Assembly: GCF_026385525.1 (NCBI RefSeq)
Contig: NZ_JANIDY010000001.1
Location: 1 to 64,000 of the forward strand
Source of the DNA: Bombella pluederhausensis
Lineage (GTDB): Bacteria > Pseudomonadota > Alphaproteobacteria > Acetobacterales > Acetobacteraceae
Reading direction: 5' to 3'
Length of the DNA: 64,000 nucleotides
Below, one piece after another: positions 28,299 through 37,609 of this stretch. The first letter of the stretch is position 1. Each line of letters opens with the position of its first letter. The notes under the pieces were generated by a model. It saw nothing but the letters and a program-made list of their open reading frames with translations. It searched no databases and had not been told where the DNA came from. The translations under genes were made by a program, and so were the position numbers.

Positions 28299-28943
28299 TC
28301 AGGGGGCGTACATCCTGAGGAAGCTATCCGCCACCATGTCGGCAACGTCGTTTATGCTGGCGGGGCTGGTATCGACTGGCAGAGACAAGCGGGTCCGGTG
28401 GATGATGCGGGTCTGGCTCATCGTGAGGAATTGCTCGGCAGCGAGTTCAGTATCCTTGATGATAAGTTGACCTGCTGCATGTTTCTCGGCGAACCAGTCG
28501 GCAAGGCCGGTCAGTGTCCGGGAGACGCCATAATGCCAGAGCGTATCTGCCAGATTGGGGAACTCATTGGCCTCGGCTACAACGATGCGATAGAGGCCGA
28601 TGGCTTCCGGGTCGATCATCAATCTGATGATGGTAGCGGCTGCCTGTTGAAGGGCCGTGCGCAGGTCTGGCTGCGGTGCTTGCGAAACAGATCTCAGCGT
28701 GTTGAGCCGCGTGCGGCTGCGTTCTTCAAAGAAGGCTGTGAACAGGTCCGCCTTGTTTTCGAAATGGTTATAGAGCGAGCCTTTGGAGACACCAGCCATG
28801 CGGGCGATCTGCGACATGGATGTCCGTTCATAGCCTTGCTGAAGGAAAAGCTGCCCCGCACTCTGGAGTATCTGCTCGCATTTACTGGATGTCCCTTTGC
28901 CGCTGCGGGGAGGGCGTTGGGCCGGTTGTTCGGTCTGGGTCAT
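28299..28943 (-). CDS. TetR/AcrR-family transcriptional regulator
   Basis: The N-terminal helix-turn-helix domain is clear: ILQSAGQLFLQQGYERTSMSQIARMAGVSKGSLYNHFENK (shown here by its ends: ILQSAG at 25-30 to FENK at 61-64). A C-terminal ligand-binding domain of the AcrR_C type follows. The start at 28943 gives 214 residues, typical for the family; upstream ATGs at 28982 and 29051 would add an unconserved leader. It lies between the emrB-like and outer-membrane-factor genes on the opposite strand, so it most likely represses the pump, perhaps through the palindrome at 25428-25449. Confidence 0.88.
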   Translation of the reverse strand: MTQTEQPAQRPPRSGKGTSSKCEQILQSAGQLFLQQGYERTSMSQIARMAGVSKGSLYNHFENKADLFTAFFEERSRTRLNTLRSVSQAPQPDLRTALQQAAATIIRLMIDPEAIGLYRIVVAEANEFPNLADTLWHYGVSRTLTGLADWFAEKHAAGQLIIKDTELAAEQFLTMSQTRIIHRTRLSLPVDTSPASINDVADMVADSFLRMYAP

Positions 28944-29065
28944 CGTTCTGTAAAGGGGTTGCTCCTGCGTAAGAGGGGGCATGATAGGCTGCCGGGGCGA
29001 CAGGGTCCATATGGGTGCTCTGTTTCTTACCCGCTTTATGTTGATTATCACGCAGGAGCTTCACT

Positions 29066-30766
29066 GTGAAAGACGCTCATTTGTTCCGTTCTGTCCGTCA
29101 TGGGGGTGGGGCCCTGTCTGTACGCCGTTTCAGCCGGCAGCTTCTGTGTGGGGTGGCCATGCTGGGGCTGGGGGGCTGCCTTATGGTTGGCCCGAAATAT
29201 CATCAGCCGAAGGATTGGGCACCACCGCATTATGACCTTCATAATGGCAGCAACCAGCTTTCCGGGAAGGCGAAGAAGGGGCGTGGCCCTCACGGTGCCA
29301 ACGCCGCCCCGGAGGATAAGACGGATGAAAAGGCCTCGCCTGCATCTGTCGTAACAGAGCTGCCTATGGCGGATGCGTGGTGGAAGACGTTCCATGACCC
29401 AGAGCTGACGTCTCTGGAAGACCGTGTAGCCACGCAGAACTTGTCCTTCCTGCTGGCTACGCAGAATCTGGCACAGAGCCGTGCCCAGATGATTATTGCC
29501 GGGGCTGAACGGTTCCCCAGCCTCTCGGCCTATGGCACTTATGTGCGGTCGCAGCATAGCTCCAAGCAGTTGCAGGAAATCTTCAAGCGGGTGGGCAAGG
29601 GTTTCCCGGACCTGCCGGAGCGGGAAGCCAATTTCATCCAGAGTTCCCAGCAGGCGCAGGTGCCGCTGCTGAACCAGTGGCAGGATAAGATCGATGCGAC
29701 CTATGAGATCGATCTTTGGGGGCGTGTGGCGTATCAGTATCAGGCCGCCAAATATCTGATGAAAATGAGCGAGGAGGAACGGCGCAGCATTCTCATTGCC
29801 CGTCAGGCTGATATGGCCCGTGATTATCTCCAGCTGCGTGGTGACCAGAAGCGCCAGCGCATTTTGGCAGACAGTCATGCTACCGTGCAGAATCTGCTGT
29901 CTCTGGCGCAGAGCCGCTATAAGAGTGGTCTGGTGACAGAGCTGGATGTGGACAGCATGAAGGCCCGCCTGCATGGGATTGAGGCCCAGCAGGCCAATCT
30001 TGATGAAACCGTGGCCCGGGAGAAGAATGCCATTGCGCTGCTTCTGGGGATGCCGCCGCAGAGCATGAATGAAGAACTGGGGCGCACGGCCAATGTGCCG
30101 ACCGTACCCCCGTTTGTTCCCGCCGGTCTGCCATCTGAATTGGCGCATCGCCGTCCGGATATTCGGGAGGCTGAGGAGCATTTACGGGAGACGGTGGCGG
30201 AAGTGGGAGAGGCTACGGCGGATTTCTATCCCAAGGTGACTGTGACGGCGGATTTCGGATTCCAGACCCTGTCCTTCCGTGACCTTGGATTCTGGAATGC
30301 CCGTGCATGGAATGTCGGCCCCAGCATTTCCCTGCCGATCTTTCAGGGGGGACGGCTTTATGGGCAGCTCCGGCTGAAGAAGGCGGCACAGCGTGCAGCG
30401 GCTGTGGAATACCGTCAGACGGTTCTTCAGGCGTGGAATGAGGTGGATAATGCCTTGCAGGCTTATCATGATGAACAGATTCATCATGAAGGGCTGGCCA
30501 AGACTGTGGATGACCAGAAGCGAGCTCTGACACTGGCGACAAGTCAGTACCGGGCCGGACTGGCGACCTATCTGTCTGTTCTTGAAGCACAGGAGAAATT
30601 GCAGGAGGCTGAGCTGGAGCTGGCAGCGAGTGACAGCACGTTTGCGACCGACCTTGCACGCCTTTACAACGCACTGGGTGGCGGCTGGTCCGATATTCTG
30701 CCTGATAATGACCAGACAGCGCAGGCGTCACAGGGGCAGTCCATCATTCGGAGGGCTGGCCAGTAA
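29066..30766 (+). CDS. Outer-membrane efflux lipoprotein (NodT/OprM-type factor)
   Basis: This TolC-like outer-membrane channel completes the efflux pump. The signal peptide ends in a lipobox LGGC (Cys38), then MVGPKYHQP, the conserved start of NodT-type factors. Two outer-membrane-efflux repeats follow, with ELAHRRPDIREAE in the middle and a second copy of the coiled-coil pattern. A Lys/Gly/Glu-rich insert (about 65-90) is unusual. The start is GTG (29066) with AGGAG 7 nt upstream. It is divergent from tetR with about 120 nt between them. Confidence 0.92.
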   Translation: MKDAHLFRSVRHGGGALSVRRFSRQLLCGVAMLGLGGCLMVGPKYHQPKDWAPPHYDLHNGSNQLSGKAKKGRGPHGANAAPEDKTDEKASPASVVTELPMADAWWKTFHDPELTSLEDRVATQNLSFLLATQNLAQSRAQMIIAGAERFPSLSAYGTYVRSQHSSKQLQEIFKRVGKGFPDLPEREANFIQSSQQAQVPLLNQWQDKIDATYEIDLWGRVAYQYQAAKYLMKMSEEERRSILIARQADMARDYLQLRGDQKRQRILADSHATVQNLLSLAQSRYKSGLVTELDVDSMKARLHGIEAQQANLDETVAREKNAIALLLGMPPQSMNEELGRTANVPTVPPFVPAGLPSELAHRRPDIREAEEHLRETVAEVGEATADFYPKVTVTADFGFQTLSFRDLGFWNARAWNVGPSISLPIFQGGRLYGQLRLKKAAQRAAAVEYRQTVLQAWNEVDNALQAYHDEQIHHEGLAKTVDDQKRALTLATSQYRAGLATYLSVLEAQEKLQEAELELAASDSTFATDLARLYNALGGGWSDILPDNDQTAQASQGQSIIRRAGQ

Positions 30767-30986
30767 AAGGGAGGGTGTGAACAGTTCTCATCCGGTTTGA
30801 TGGCGACTCCCCGGCATGGCTTGCGGGAATCGCTGTCAAGAGACCATCTTCATTACCCACAAACTTTTCCACAGGCATGAGAGCGCAGAAAACAGCCAGC
30901 TTCACGTTGTTCCAGAAGTGATTATCCACATAGTATCTGCAAGCTGAATTGTGGTGATTACTTGAGGAAGTGGGGCCTTCAGGCAC

Positions 30987-31023
30987 AAAAAAACCGGCAC
31001 GGAGGGTATTCCGTGCCGGTTTT
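30987..31023. terminator. Bidirectional rho-independent terminator
   Basis: A perfect 13-bp stem AAAACCGGCACGG / CCGTGCCGGTTTT (30990-31002 and 31011-31023) with an 8-nt loop. The A run at 30987-30993 gives a U7 tail for the minus-strand YfdX gene, which ends 43 nt away. On the plus strand the tail is TTTT within the stem, so it can also stop transcripts of the efflux gene. The rest of the 300-nt gap 30767-31065 shows no gene. Confidence 0.9.
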
Positions 31024-31065
31024 CTGTTCACCTTTCTTCCCAAGAGGGAAGAAAGGTGCCGGAGC

Positions 31066-31791
31066 TTAGTGCTTCTTGGCAGCGGAGCTGTTGGTGGCTT
31101 CTGTCACGACATTCTCGGATACGAAAACGAGCGTGTTCAGGCCATCTGTCAGAGCCTGGTTGGCGGCATCCGTCTGGTTGTCCTGAGCAAAGGTCATGGC
31201 ACGGTTCACGAAACCCTGAAGCTGAGCCAGTGGTGCCAGAGCGATGACGAAGTCGATGTCTTCACCAACAATCTTCAGTGTCTGGGCTGCCTGCTCGGTC
31301 TGGCCTGCCTTCAGCTGAGCATTGGCTGTTGCCACGGCGCTTTTCTTGCTGGGCTCCAGCACATCCGTAGCGATGACTTCACCACCAACCGGAATCCAGT
31401 CTGTCGGGCCGTTCTGTGCCGTGTGAGCGCTGGAGACAGGATGCTGGGGAGCGGGGTGGAGGTCAGCCTCGGCAGCGGTGAACTGTTCGCGGGCCTTGGC
31501 AGCAGCATCCAGATGAGAGCTGGCAGAGCGCAGAGCGTTGACGGCCTTGTTGTTCTGACCATTAGCGAGGAACTGCTGGGCATCCAGAATGTTTGCCATG
31601 GCCTTCTGACCATTTTCGGACAGATGATGGAACGCACGGTGTTCCTTCTTTGTCTCGTACTTCTCGTGCTTGGTGAGCGGTGCGCCATTCTGGTCGGTTG
31701 CAGCCGTGTCATCAGCCAGAGCCGGAACAGCGAGGGCACTCAGACCGAAAACGGAAAGGGCCAGACCTTTGTGCAGTGCGGTGAAGCGCAT
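31066..31791 (-). CDS. YfdX-family periplasmic protein
   Basis: This is a 241-residue secreted protein: the signal peptide is about 1-26 (MRFTALHKG...ALA). The family pattern follows: helical segments with NILDAQQFLANGQNNKAVNALRSA and, in the middle, PTDWIPVGGEVI, matching the YfdX domain. YfdX proteins have been linked to envelope and acid or antibiotic stress in enterobacteria; the molecular role is unclear. The ATG at 31791 has AAGGAT 7 nt upstream; an ATG further 5' at 31857 has no support. It is monocistronic and ended by the terminator at 30987-31023. Confidence 0.85.
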   Translation of the reverse strand: MRFTALHKGLALSVFGLSALAVPALADDTAATDQNGAPLTKHEKYETKKEHRAFHHLSENGQKAMANILDAQQFLANGQNNKAVNALRSASSHLDAAAKAREQFTAAEADLHPAPQHPVSSAHTAQNGPTDWIPVGGEVIATDVLEPSKKSAVATANAQLKAGQTEQAAQTLKIVGEDIDFVIALAPLAQLQGFVNRAMTFAQDNQTDAANQALTDGLNTLVFVSENVVTEATNSSAAKKH

Positions 31792-31946
31792 TGGGAATAT
31801 CCTTCTCACTAGATGGGCTGATGACCCACCACATAGGCAGGACATCATACTCACCATAACAACCCAGAAATATTAAACACGCAATTGTTATGACCGGGGA
31901 GCTGATATGCTGAAAAAGATAATTCTTCTGTAAAAGAGGAGTTGAC

Positions 31947-31977
31947 GGCCCTGTATTTACGCCAAAGAGACAGGGCC
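31947..31977 (-). terminator. Stem-loop after the porin gene, possible terminator
   Basis: GGCCCTGT (31947-31954) pairs with ACAGGGCC (31970-31977) across a 15-nt loop, 26 nt beyond the porin stop on the minus strand. There is no strong U tract directly after the stem (CUCCUCUUUU further on), so termination is uncertain. Confidence 0.4.
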
Positions 31978-32002
31978 ATCACCTTTATGAGGATGGTATA
32001 TC

Positions 32003-33547
32003 TTAGAAGATTTCAATATGGCTCTTGAAGCCAAGCAGTGCAGCATCACGCAGATTGCCCTGACCATTGGGACGGAAGTAATATTCCATCAACGGTTGGA
32101 AGATGACACCTCGATAGACGTGGATGGCATAGTTAACTTCCAGCACGGCAGCGTGTCGCTGCACGCCTGTCGCATGGTCGGGCAGGCGGCGGAACTGCTG
32201 GGTGTCCAGCATCAGGCTTTCGGTGGCCTGCACGCCGGGAGCAATCTTCTCGTATGTGAAGGCAACACCGAATGTATCGAAGGGCCGGGAGCGGAAAATG
32301 CCGCGGTCGATGAGGGCCGCATAGGTCTGCCATTCTCGCAGGGCGATGCGCTTGTCGTTATAGAGAAACCCGCTGAGCAGGGTGATGCCCCGTTTGCTGC
32401 TGTGGTAATGGCTGAGAATGTGCTGGTCTGCCATGAACCATGCGCCATAGCCATCGTGGTGCGTGCGGGGTCTGCCATTTGTCAGCGCGTAGGGGCGTCC
32501 TGCTTCATCAAGATAGTTATCCGGGCTTGGGGCGGTCATCATGACGCCACCGATTTTATAGTGTCCCTGATGGCCTCTGCCGAAGATTGGTTCCCAGCCG
32601 GTTTCAAACGGCAGGCGGAAGCCGTTGATGTTCCCGCCATTGAATTTGAAGCCAGTACGGTGCTGCTCGTTTTTGTAGATGCCGTTTTCCCCGGCATAAA
32701 GGCCGGTCTGCACATAGAGGAAACGGATTGGACGGACACGGATACGTCCCCCCCATACGGCAGCGGGATAACCACTGACGAAACTGCTGTCTGTCGCCGC
32801 TTTGGGACGGCCGCAGATGCTGCCATTCTGGAAGTTGCAGAAAAGCGGGCTGTTCTGGAAGTCAGACATTTCGGCCATGCGACCGGCAGCGATGGAGAGA
32901 CGCCCGCCATACAGGGTCTCCTCACCATAAGCCATGACAAGGTGGACAGCCACGTTACCGCCCCCGCCATAATCTTCCGAGGCATGGTTCAGCCAGTCGC
33001 CGAACATGCGGTTGGCTGTCGTACCATAACGGCCCACGACAATGGTGTGCGTGGAGAAGCCACGCAGCCCCGCCAGCTGTTCCCAGTTGATGTTAACGGA
33101 GGCCGCATACTGACCCGCATTACTGGCGCCCTGTTTGTAAGGGGCGAAGTGCTGGGAGTTCGGGTAGGACTTCGTGGGGGAGGTGATGGCCCCTGCAAAT
33201 TCATTTGTGTTGTCGAGGAGGAAGGCAATGCCCCGTTTGCGCAGCCAGTCGGTCATACCGAACCCATGGGGGAATAGCGCTTCTGGCCTGTCGAATGGGG
33301 GAACGGAGGTTGTATAGCCCCCATGGGCGGGGAGAGGGGTATCCACCCTGTGTAGGGGCTCATTCCCAACGATTTCATCAAGTACCTGTGCCTGTGCGGC
33401 GGGTGCGAACAGGCAGAAAAAGACCAGCAAGAAAGCCGCTGCTGGCCATTTTGCAACTATAGCGGAAATATGGGAAAAATGACGGGATAATAGTGAGGAG
33501 AACAGGGGCGCTTTTTCTGGTATGGGGTGAAAAGAACGGACTGGCAT
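32003..33547 (-). CDS. OprB-family carbohydrate porin
   Basis: This outer-membrane beta-barrel protein (514 residues) has a long cleaved leader ending APAAQA near residue 53. The OprB-type domain starts at DWLRKRGIAFLLDNTNEFAG. Alternating beta-strand patterns run to the C-terminus, which ends in Phe after FKSHIEIF, as expected for Bam-dependent barrels. OprB porins pass glucose and other sugars, which suits a sugar-oxidising bacterium. ATG at 33547 follows GGGGA. The leader carries a nested inverted repeat (33578-33620). Confidence 0.9.
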   Translation of the reverse strand: MPVRSFHPIPEKAPLFSSLLSRHFSHISAIVAKWPAAAFLLVFFCLFAPAAQAQVLDEIVGNEPLHRVDTPLPAHGGYTTSVPPFDRPEALFPHGFGMTDWLRKRGIAFLLDNTNEFAGAITSPTKSYPNSQHFAPYKQGASNAGQYAASVNINWEQLAGLRGFSTHTIVVGRYGTTANRMFGDWLNHASEDYGGGGNVAVHLVMAYGEETLYGGRLSIAAGRMAEMSDFQNSPLFCNFQNGSICGRPKAATDSSFVSGYPAAVWGGRIRVRPIRFLYVQTGLYAGENGIYKNEQHRTGFKFNGGNINGFRLPFETGWEPIFGRGHQGHYKIGGVMMTAPSPDNYLDEAGRPYALTNGRPRTHHDGYGAWFMADQHILSHYHSSKRGITLLSGFLYNDKRIALREWQTYAALIDRGIFRSRPFDTFGVAFTYEKIAPGVQATESLMLDTQQFRRLPDHATGVQRHAAVLEVNYAIHVYRGVIFQPLMEYYFRPNGQGNLRDAALLGFKSHIEIF

Positions 33548-33577
33548 GGTTTCCCCATTATCCTTAAAAAGAACTCT

Positions 33578-33620
33578 CTAGGTACGAATTGCTTTCGAGC
33601 AATTATGTTAAGATACCTAG
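33578..33620 (-). promoter_or_regulatory. Nested inverted repeats in the porin upstream region
   Basis: An inner perfect hairpin AATTGCT-TTCG-AGCAATT (33587-33604) lies inside an outer perfect inverted repeat CTAGGTA (33578-33584) / TACCTAG (33614-33620). The element ends about 31 nt before the porin ATG. It could be a structured 5' leader or an operator overlapping the promoter; a CATAAT on the minus strand within it could serve as a -10 element. Confidence 0.55.
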
Positions 33621-33759
33621 CTGTTAAAGAAATTTAATGAAAATTTCAAAGCATATTTGCCTCTTACGAAGGCATTTTCGGTGTGGTCAGATTTTGTTCA
33701 AAAAGGTTGCGATAAAGTAACCTCTTTTCACATTCTGGGGAGTGTGGGAAAAGCGGGGC

Positions 33760-35118
33760 ATGAGCACCCCTATGGAAACCCACACCATTCATCCCATTCC
33801 TCACACGCATCGCCACGGGCGTGTGGCAGACCTGTTTTCGGTCTGGTTCAGCGCCAATATGACCTTGCTGACGGTTGTTACGGGGGCTTTGGGGCCCGCT
33901 GTATTTGGGCTGTCGCTGTTCTGGTCTGTTCTGGCCGTGATTCTGGGGAATGTCATTGGTGCCGTGTTCATGGCCCTTCATGCCGCACAGGGTCCTCGGC
34001 TGGGTGTGCCGCAGATGGTGCAGAGCCGGGGCCAGTTCGGTATTTACGGTTCGGTGCCGATCATCATTCTGGTTGTGCTCATGTATATCGGGTTTGCGGC
34101 ATCAAACTGTGTGGTGGGTGGGGAAGCGTTGGCTCATGTCCTGCCATTCTTTGAGGGAAGTCGGGGTGTGTGGCTGATTGCCATCTTGACGCTCCTCCCT
34201 TGCATGATGGGCTACAGGGCCATTCATGTCTGTTCCCGTGTGGCGAGCTGGGTGTCTATCGTGGCTGTCATCTATGCCATTGGCTGCGGTCTGGGCGGTT
34301 TCTCCCGCACGTTGCTGTCAGATATGCACGGTACGGTAGCTGGTTTTTTCGGAGCTCTCTCCGTTTCGGCACTCTGGCAGATCGCTTATGCGCCCTATGT
34401 GTCGGATTCATCCCGCTATCTGCCGGATGAGGCCGGTGCAGGTCGTCAGGCTTTCTGGGCAACCTATGGGGGGACGGTCATCGGGGCAGTGCTGCCTATG
34501 GTGCTGGGTAGTCTCTTGTCGCTTAGTTACCCCACGCTGCCACTGGCAGGCGCCCTGTCCCATACAGGCGGCCATATAGGGAATATTGTATTGCTCGTGC
34601 TGGCTCTGGCCATTCCGCTGGCTAATGCCATGAGTGTCTATTGTGGTGCCTTGTGCAGCCTGACGTTAGTGCAGACATTCCGCCCCGCATGGCGTGCCGG
34701 CCTAGGCGGCAGGCTTTTCATGACCGTTCTGCTGCTGGGGGCGGCCCTTGTGATGAGCCTTGGCATGGTCGGGGATTTTCTGAAAGCCTACACGTCCTTT
34801 TTGGATATTCTCATGGCTGTGCTCGTACCATGGACGGCGATCAATCTGTGCGACTATTACCTGCTCCGTCACGGTAATTATGATGTCATGGCCTTTTTTG
34901 AGGCGGATGGCGGGCCGTATGGGCGCTTTAACGCCCCGGTTGTGCTGATTTATGTCATCGGTGTTCTGGTGGAACTGCCCTTCATGAAGACTGGTCCTTA
35001 TACAGGCCCGCTTGTTCCTGCTCTGCATGGTGTGGATATTTCATGGGTTGTCAGTCTTCTGGTGACGGGCGTGGTTTATTGTTTTTGGGCACGCCGTGAT
35101 GCAGGGGCGAAGCAGTAA
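33760..35118 (+). CDS. NCS1-family nucleobase/cytosine permease
   Basis: The 452-residue membrane protein has about 12 hydrophobic segments. It shows NCS1 features: FSVWFSANMTLLTVVTGALGP in helix 1, GxxxGxxFMALHAAQGPRLGVPQMVQSRGQFG near helix 3, and YAPYVSDSSRYLP in the middle. Relatives include CodB and purine or allantoin permeases, so the substrate is a nucleobase or related compound taken up with H+ or Na+. The GTG start at 33742 is possible but the ATG at 33760 is preferred. It is divergent from the porin. No catabolic gene is next to it. Confidence 0.85.
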   Translation: MSTPMETHTIHPIPHTHRHGRVADLFSVWFSANMTLLTVVTGALGPAVFGLSLFWSVLAVILGNVIGAVFMALHAAQGPRLGVPQMVQSRGQFGIYGSVPIIILVVLMYIGFAASNCVVGGEALAHVLPFFEGSRGVWLIAILTLLPCMMGYRAIHVCSRVASWVSIVAVIYAIGCGLGGFSRTLLSDMHGTVAGFFGALSVSALWQIAYAPYVSDSSRYLPDEAGAGRQAFWATYGGTVIGAVLPMVLGSLLSLSYPTLPLAGALSHTGGHIGNIVLLVLALAIPLANAMSVYCGALCSLTLVQTFRPAWRAGLGGRLFMTVLLLGAALVMSLGMVGDFLKAYTSFLDILMAVLVPWTAINLCDYYLLRHGNYDVMAFFEADGGPYGRFNAPVVLIYVIGVLVELPFMKTGPYTGPLVPALHGVDISWVVSLLVTGVVYCFWARRDAGAKQ

Positions 35119-35346
35119 ACAGATTATTGATGCCTGATGGCAGGATATTAATGACTATGGAAGAAGTACTCATAGAGTACACTTATATTTGTCATTAATG
35201 TGATCTGTTAATTAGAAACATCTCCCCCTATAGAGGAAAGAGCCGTCATTAAGTGGCTGCTCTATATGGGCAGTGACGTCATGTGACGCAGAACCTCTGA
35301 CGGCGGGGTCTGCATCACGTCTGGCTCTGTGGGGAAGGTGCACTGC

Positions 35347-36255
35347 ATGCTGTGCCTGAGGAGATTGAGAGTACGGGGCGTTTCTGTTCTGGGATTGCTG
35401 GTCTGCCTGCTGGCAACCTCCCCTGTACGGGCTTCGGACATCACCTTTGCGGTGATCGGACCGCACGAATATGACCTGCCGGTGGATTATAAGCCCTTCA
35501 ATGTGTTTGTTCAGTATGGGGCTGGTAATGCGGCAGGGAATTATTATGACGGGCAGGGATCGCGCAGGCCGGAGAAAGGTAGCCATACATGGTCAGGGCT
35601 CAGCAAGTACGTTCATTTTTGGACATTTGATTCACTCCCTCATGTTGGTTTTGCCTATGAGGTCATCCAGTCGGAGAGCTACCGTCTGGCGAATGGGACG
35701 AATTATGGTGGGCTGGGGCCGACCATTACGGGGCCTGCCGTGTGGTTTAAACCTAACGATCACAGCACGTTCGGTATTCAAACCTTCATGCAGACACCGA
35801 GCGCTACCCGCAGGGCGTTGAACCCGCAATATTGGTCCAACCTCTCCAGTATCATGTTTGATTATGAGTGGAAGCACTTCAGCTTTGGCGGTGACCTTGG
35901 GGCTGTGGTGGCATCGACCATGCATAATAAAGGGGAGCATTCCTACCATCCGGGCACGGCCTTTCACAGCAATCTGCGTTTCAGCTGGAAGGCCAGCCGC
36001 ATGTGGGAACCATTTTTCTCGATGGACTGGCAGAACAATGCAGGATGGCGTGATAACACGCTGGGCCGCTCCGTAGCAGACAGCAGCAGCCGTGAGGTGA
36101 CGCTGGGTGTGGGGTTAATGTGGAAGATCAATCCCGTGCTGGACATCACGACCCGCTATGCCCATTCGGTAGATGGGCGCTATGTGCCAGAGACCAACGC
36201 TTATTACTTCAAGCTGGTCTATCGCTTTGATGGTGCGTTGTTCTCGCATTATTAG
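35347..36255 (+). CDS. Putative outer-membrane beta-barrel protein (MetA-pathway/SphA-like)
   Basis: The 302-residue protein has a signal peptide (1-29, ending VRA) and alternating aromatic beta-strand patterns through to the C-terminus YYFKLVYRFDGALFSHY. The pattern resembles the transporter family grouped with phenol-degradation MetA proteins, which are outer-membrane channels of unclear role. ATG 35347 was chosen for GAAGG 9 nt upstream; two GTGs just 5' are alternatives. It has about 230 nt of AT-rich sequence upstream. The substrate cannot be named. Confidence 0.6.
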   Translation: MLCLRRLRVRGVSVLGLLVCLLATSPVRASDITFAVIGPHEYDLPVDYKPFNVFVQYGAGNAAGNYYDGQGSRRPEKGSHTWSGLSKYVHFWTFDSLPHVGFAYEVIQSESYRLANGTNYGGLGPTITGPAVWFKPNDHSTFGIQTFMQTPSATRRALNPQYWSNLSSIMFDYEWKHFSFGGDLGAVVASTMHNKGEHSYHPGTAFHSNLRFSWKASRMWEPFFSMDWQNNAGWRDNTLGRSVADSSSREVTLGVGLMWKINPVLDITTRYAHSVDGRYVPETNAYYFKLVYRFDGALFSHY

Positions 36256-36331
36256 GGTACTCTTTTTCCTTTATGGCTATGGAAAGCCCTGTATGAGGGG
36301 TGGATCATAACGGTAGAGGAAAAAGCGGTAG

Positions 36332-37474
36332 ATGATGGCAAGGCGCAAGCACTGGGTGTTCGTACCAGAGACGGGTGGACCGTGTCTGCTTCTTGTCATG
36401 GCGATTTTGGGGCTGATTGTGGCGAATTCGCCATTTCGTTCCTTCTATGCATGTCTGCATCAGCCTTTGCGGTCTATGTATCTGCCGAGCATAGCCGAGC
36501 TTGTGACCATTGGTCCGATGACGCTGTTCTTTCTCGTCATCACGCTGGAGCTGAAGAAGGAACTCGTCACAGGGCATCTTTCCAGCATTCGGCAGTGTCT
36601 GTTGCCCTGCATCTCTGCCCTGGGGGGTGTGGTGGTGCCAGCAGGTCTTTATGCGCTGATTGCTGCTCCTGATGCAGCATTAAAGCCGGGATGGGCGATT
36701 CCCGTTGCGACAGATGCTGCTTTTACCCTGCCTATTTTGCTCGCTCTGGGACGGCATGTTTCTGAAGGGGGCCGTGTCTGGCTGATGGCACTGGCTATTT
36801 TTGATGATGTGTTGGGGATTCTCATCATTGCTTTTTTCTATGGTGGAACCCTGCATCTTCTGCCTTTGATAGGGGGCGCTGCGCTGATGGTCCTGATGGC
36901 CTGTGCAGGATGGCAGAAGGTGAGATGCCTGTGGCTCTACGGAGTAGCAGGATGCCTGCTGTGGCTCTGTTTTCTGCAAGGGGGGCTTCACCCGACATTG
37001 GCGGGAGTTGTAGCTGGTCTTTGTTTGCCTACAGCCCGGCAGAACGGCGTGTCCCCCTTGGAGCAGGTAGAACAGAGCGTTTCATCATGGGTTACATGGC
37101 TGGTATTGCCTTTATTTGGCTTTGTGACAGTGGGCATCCCGCTATTGGATGTCCCAGTGTCATCTCTGAACATGCGTTTGATACTTGCCGTTGCTGTGGG
37201 GCTGGTGCTCGGTAAAACGAGTGGGATTTTCAGTGCGACATGGCTTGCTACAAAGCTGCATGTGGCGGCACTACCCACGGGCACATCATGGCAGATGCTG
37301 TTTGGTTTATGCCTGCTTTGTGGGCTGGGATTTACGGTCAGCCTTTTTATGGCATCGCTTGCTTTCTCTGCCTTTGGCCTTCTGGTCTCCAGCAAGATCG
37401 GTATTTTTGTTGGGTCTTTCATTGCTGCTGTGAGTGGCTGGCTCTGGCTGAGATATGTCGCAAAGGCAGTATGA
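36332..37474 (+). CDS. nhaA: Na+/H+ antiporter NhaA
   Basis: NhaA exports Na+ in exchange for H+ at alkaline pH or high salt. The 380-residue, roughly 12-helix protein carries the transport-site aspartates: D128 in IPVATDAAF and D158-D159 in LAIFDDVLG, plus LVITLELKKEL near residue 70. Length matches the family. It is about 75 nt downstream of the beta-barrel gene. An ATG pair starts at 36332 and 36335. Confidence 0.94.
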   Translation: MMARRKHWVFVPETGGPCLLLVMAILGLIVANSPFRSFYACLHQPLRSMYLPSIAELVTIGPMTLFFLVITLELKKELVTGHLSSIRQCLLPCISALGGVVVPAGLYALIAAPDAALKPGWAIPVATDAAFTLPILLALGRHVSEGGRVWLMALAIFDDVLGILIIAFFYGGTLHLLPLIGGAALMVLMACAGWQKVRCLWLYGVAGCLLWLCFLQGGLHPTLAGVVAGLCLPTARQNGVSPLEQVEQSVSSWVTWLVLPLFGFVTVGIPLLDVPVSSLNMRLILAVAVGLVLGKTSGIFSATWLATKLHVAALPTGTSWQMLFGLCLLCGLGFTVSLFMASLAFSAFGLLVSSKIGIFVGSFIAAVSGWLWLRYVAKAV

Positions 37475-37609
37475 AGATTGTATTATACGGTGAATGATAC
37501 GCTGCTACTTGAGTAGTTGCTCGACAGGGTCGTGCTGCCTCTGTATGGCGGACGGACTGTCTGGCCTACTGGCCGGACCTGCTTTGATGATTGGACAGAG
37601 GAAAGCCTC

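Noticed and set aside
29048-30181. A 377-codon minus-strand frame opposite the outer-membrane factor
   Set aside because: The plus frame has lipobox and efflux-channel motifs; the antisense frame is a codon-bias shadow.
30800-30840. Imperfect palindrome GCGACTCCCC...GGGAATCGC after the efflux gene as a terminator
   Set aside because: Mismatched stem and no T tract; a much better terminator lies at 30987-31023.
32018-33277. A 419-codon plus-strand frame opposite the porin gene
   Set aside because: The minus-strand frame encodes a clear OprB porin with signal peptide and C-terminal Phe; the antisense frame has no start signal or domain.
33587-33604. The porin upstream hairpin as a rho-independent terminator
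   Set aside because: The stem is AT-rich and not followed by a T run on either strand, and it lies upstream of a start codon.
37517-37609. Longer TTG start for queH
   Set aside because: The extension is unconserved-looking and has no ribosome-binding site; the ATG at 37610 has GAGGAAAG at the right distance.
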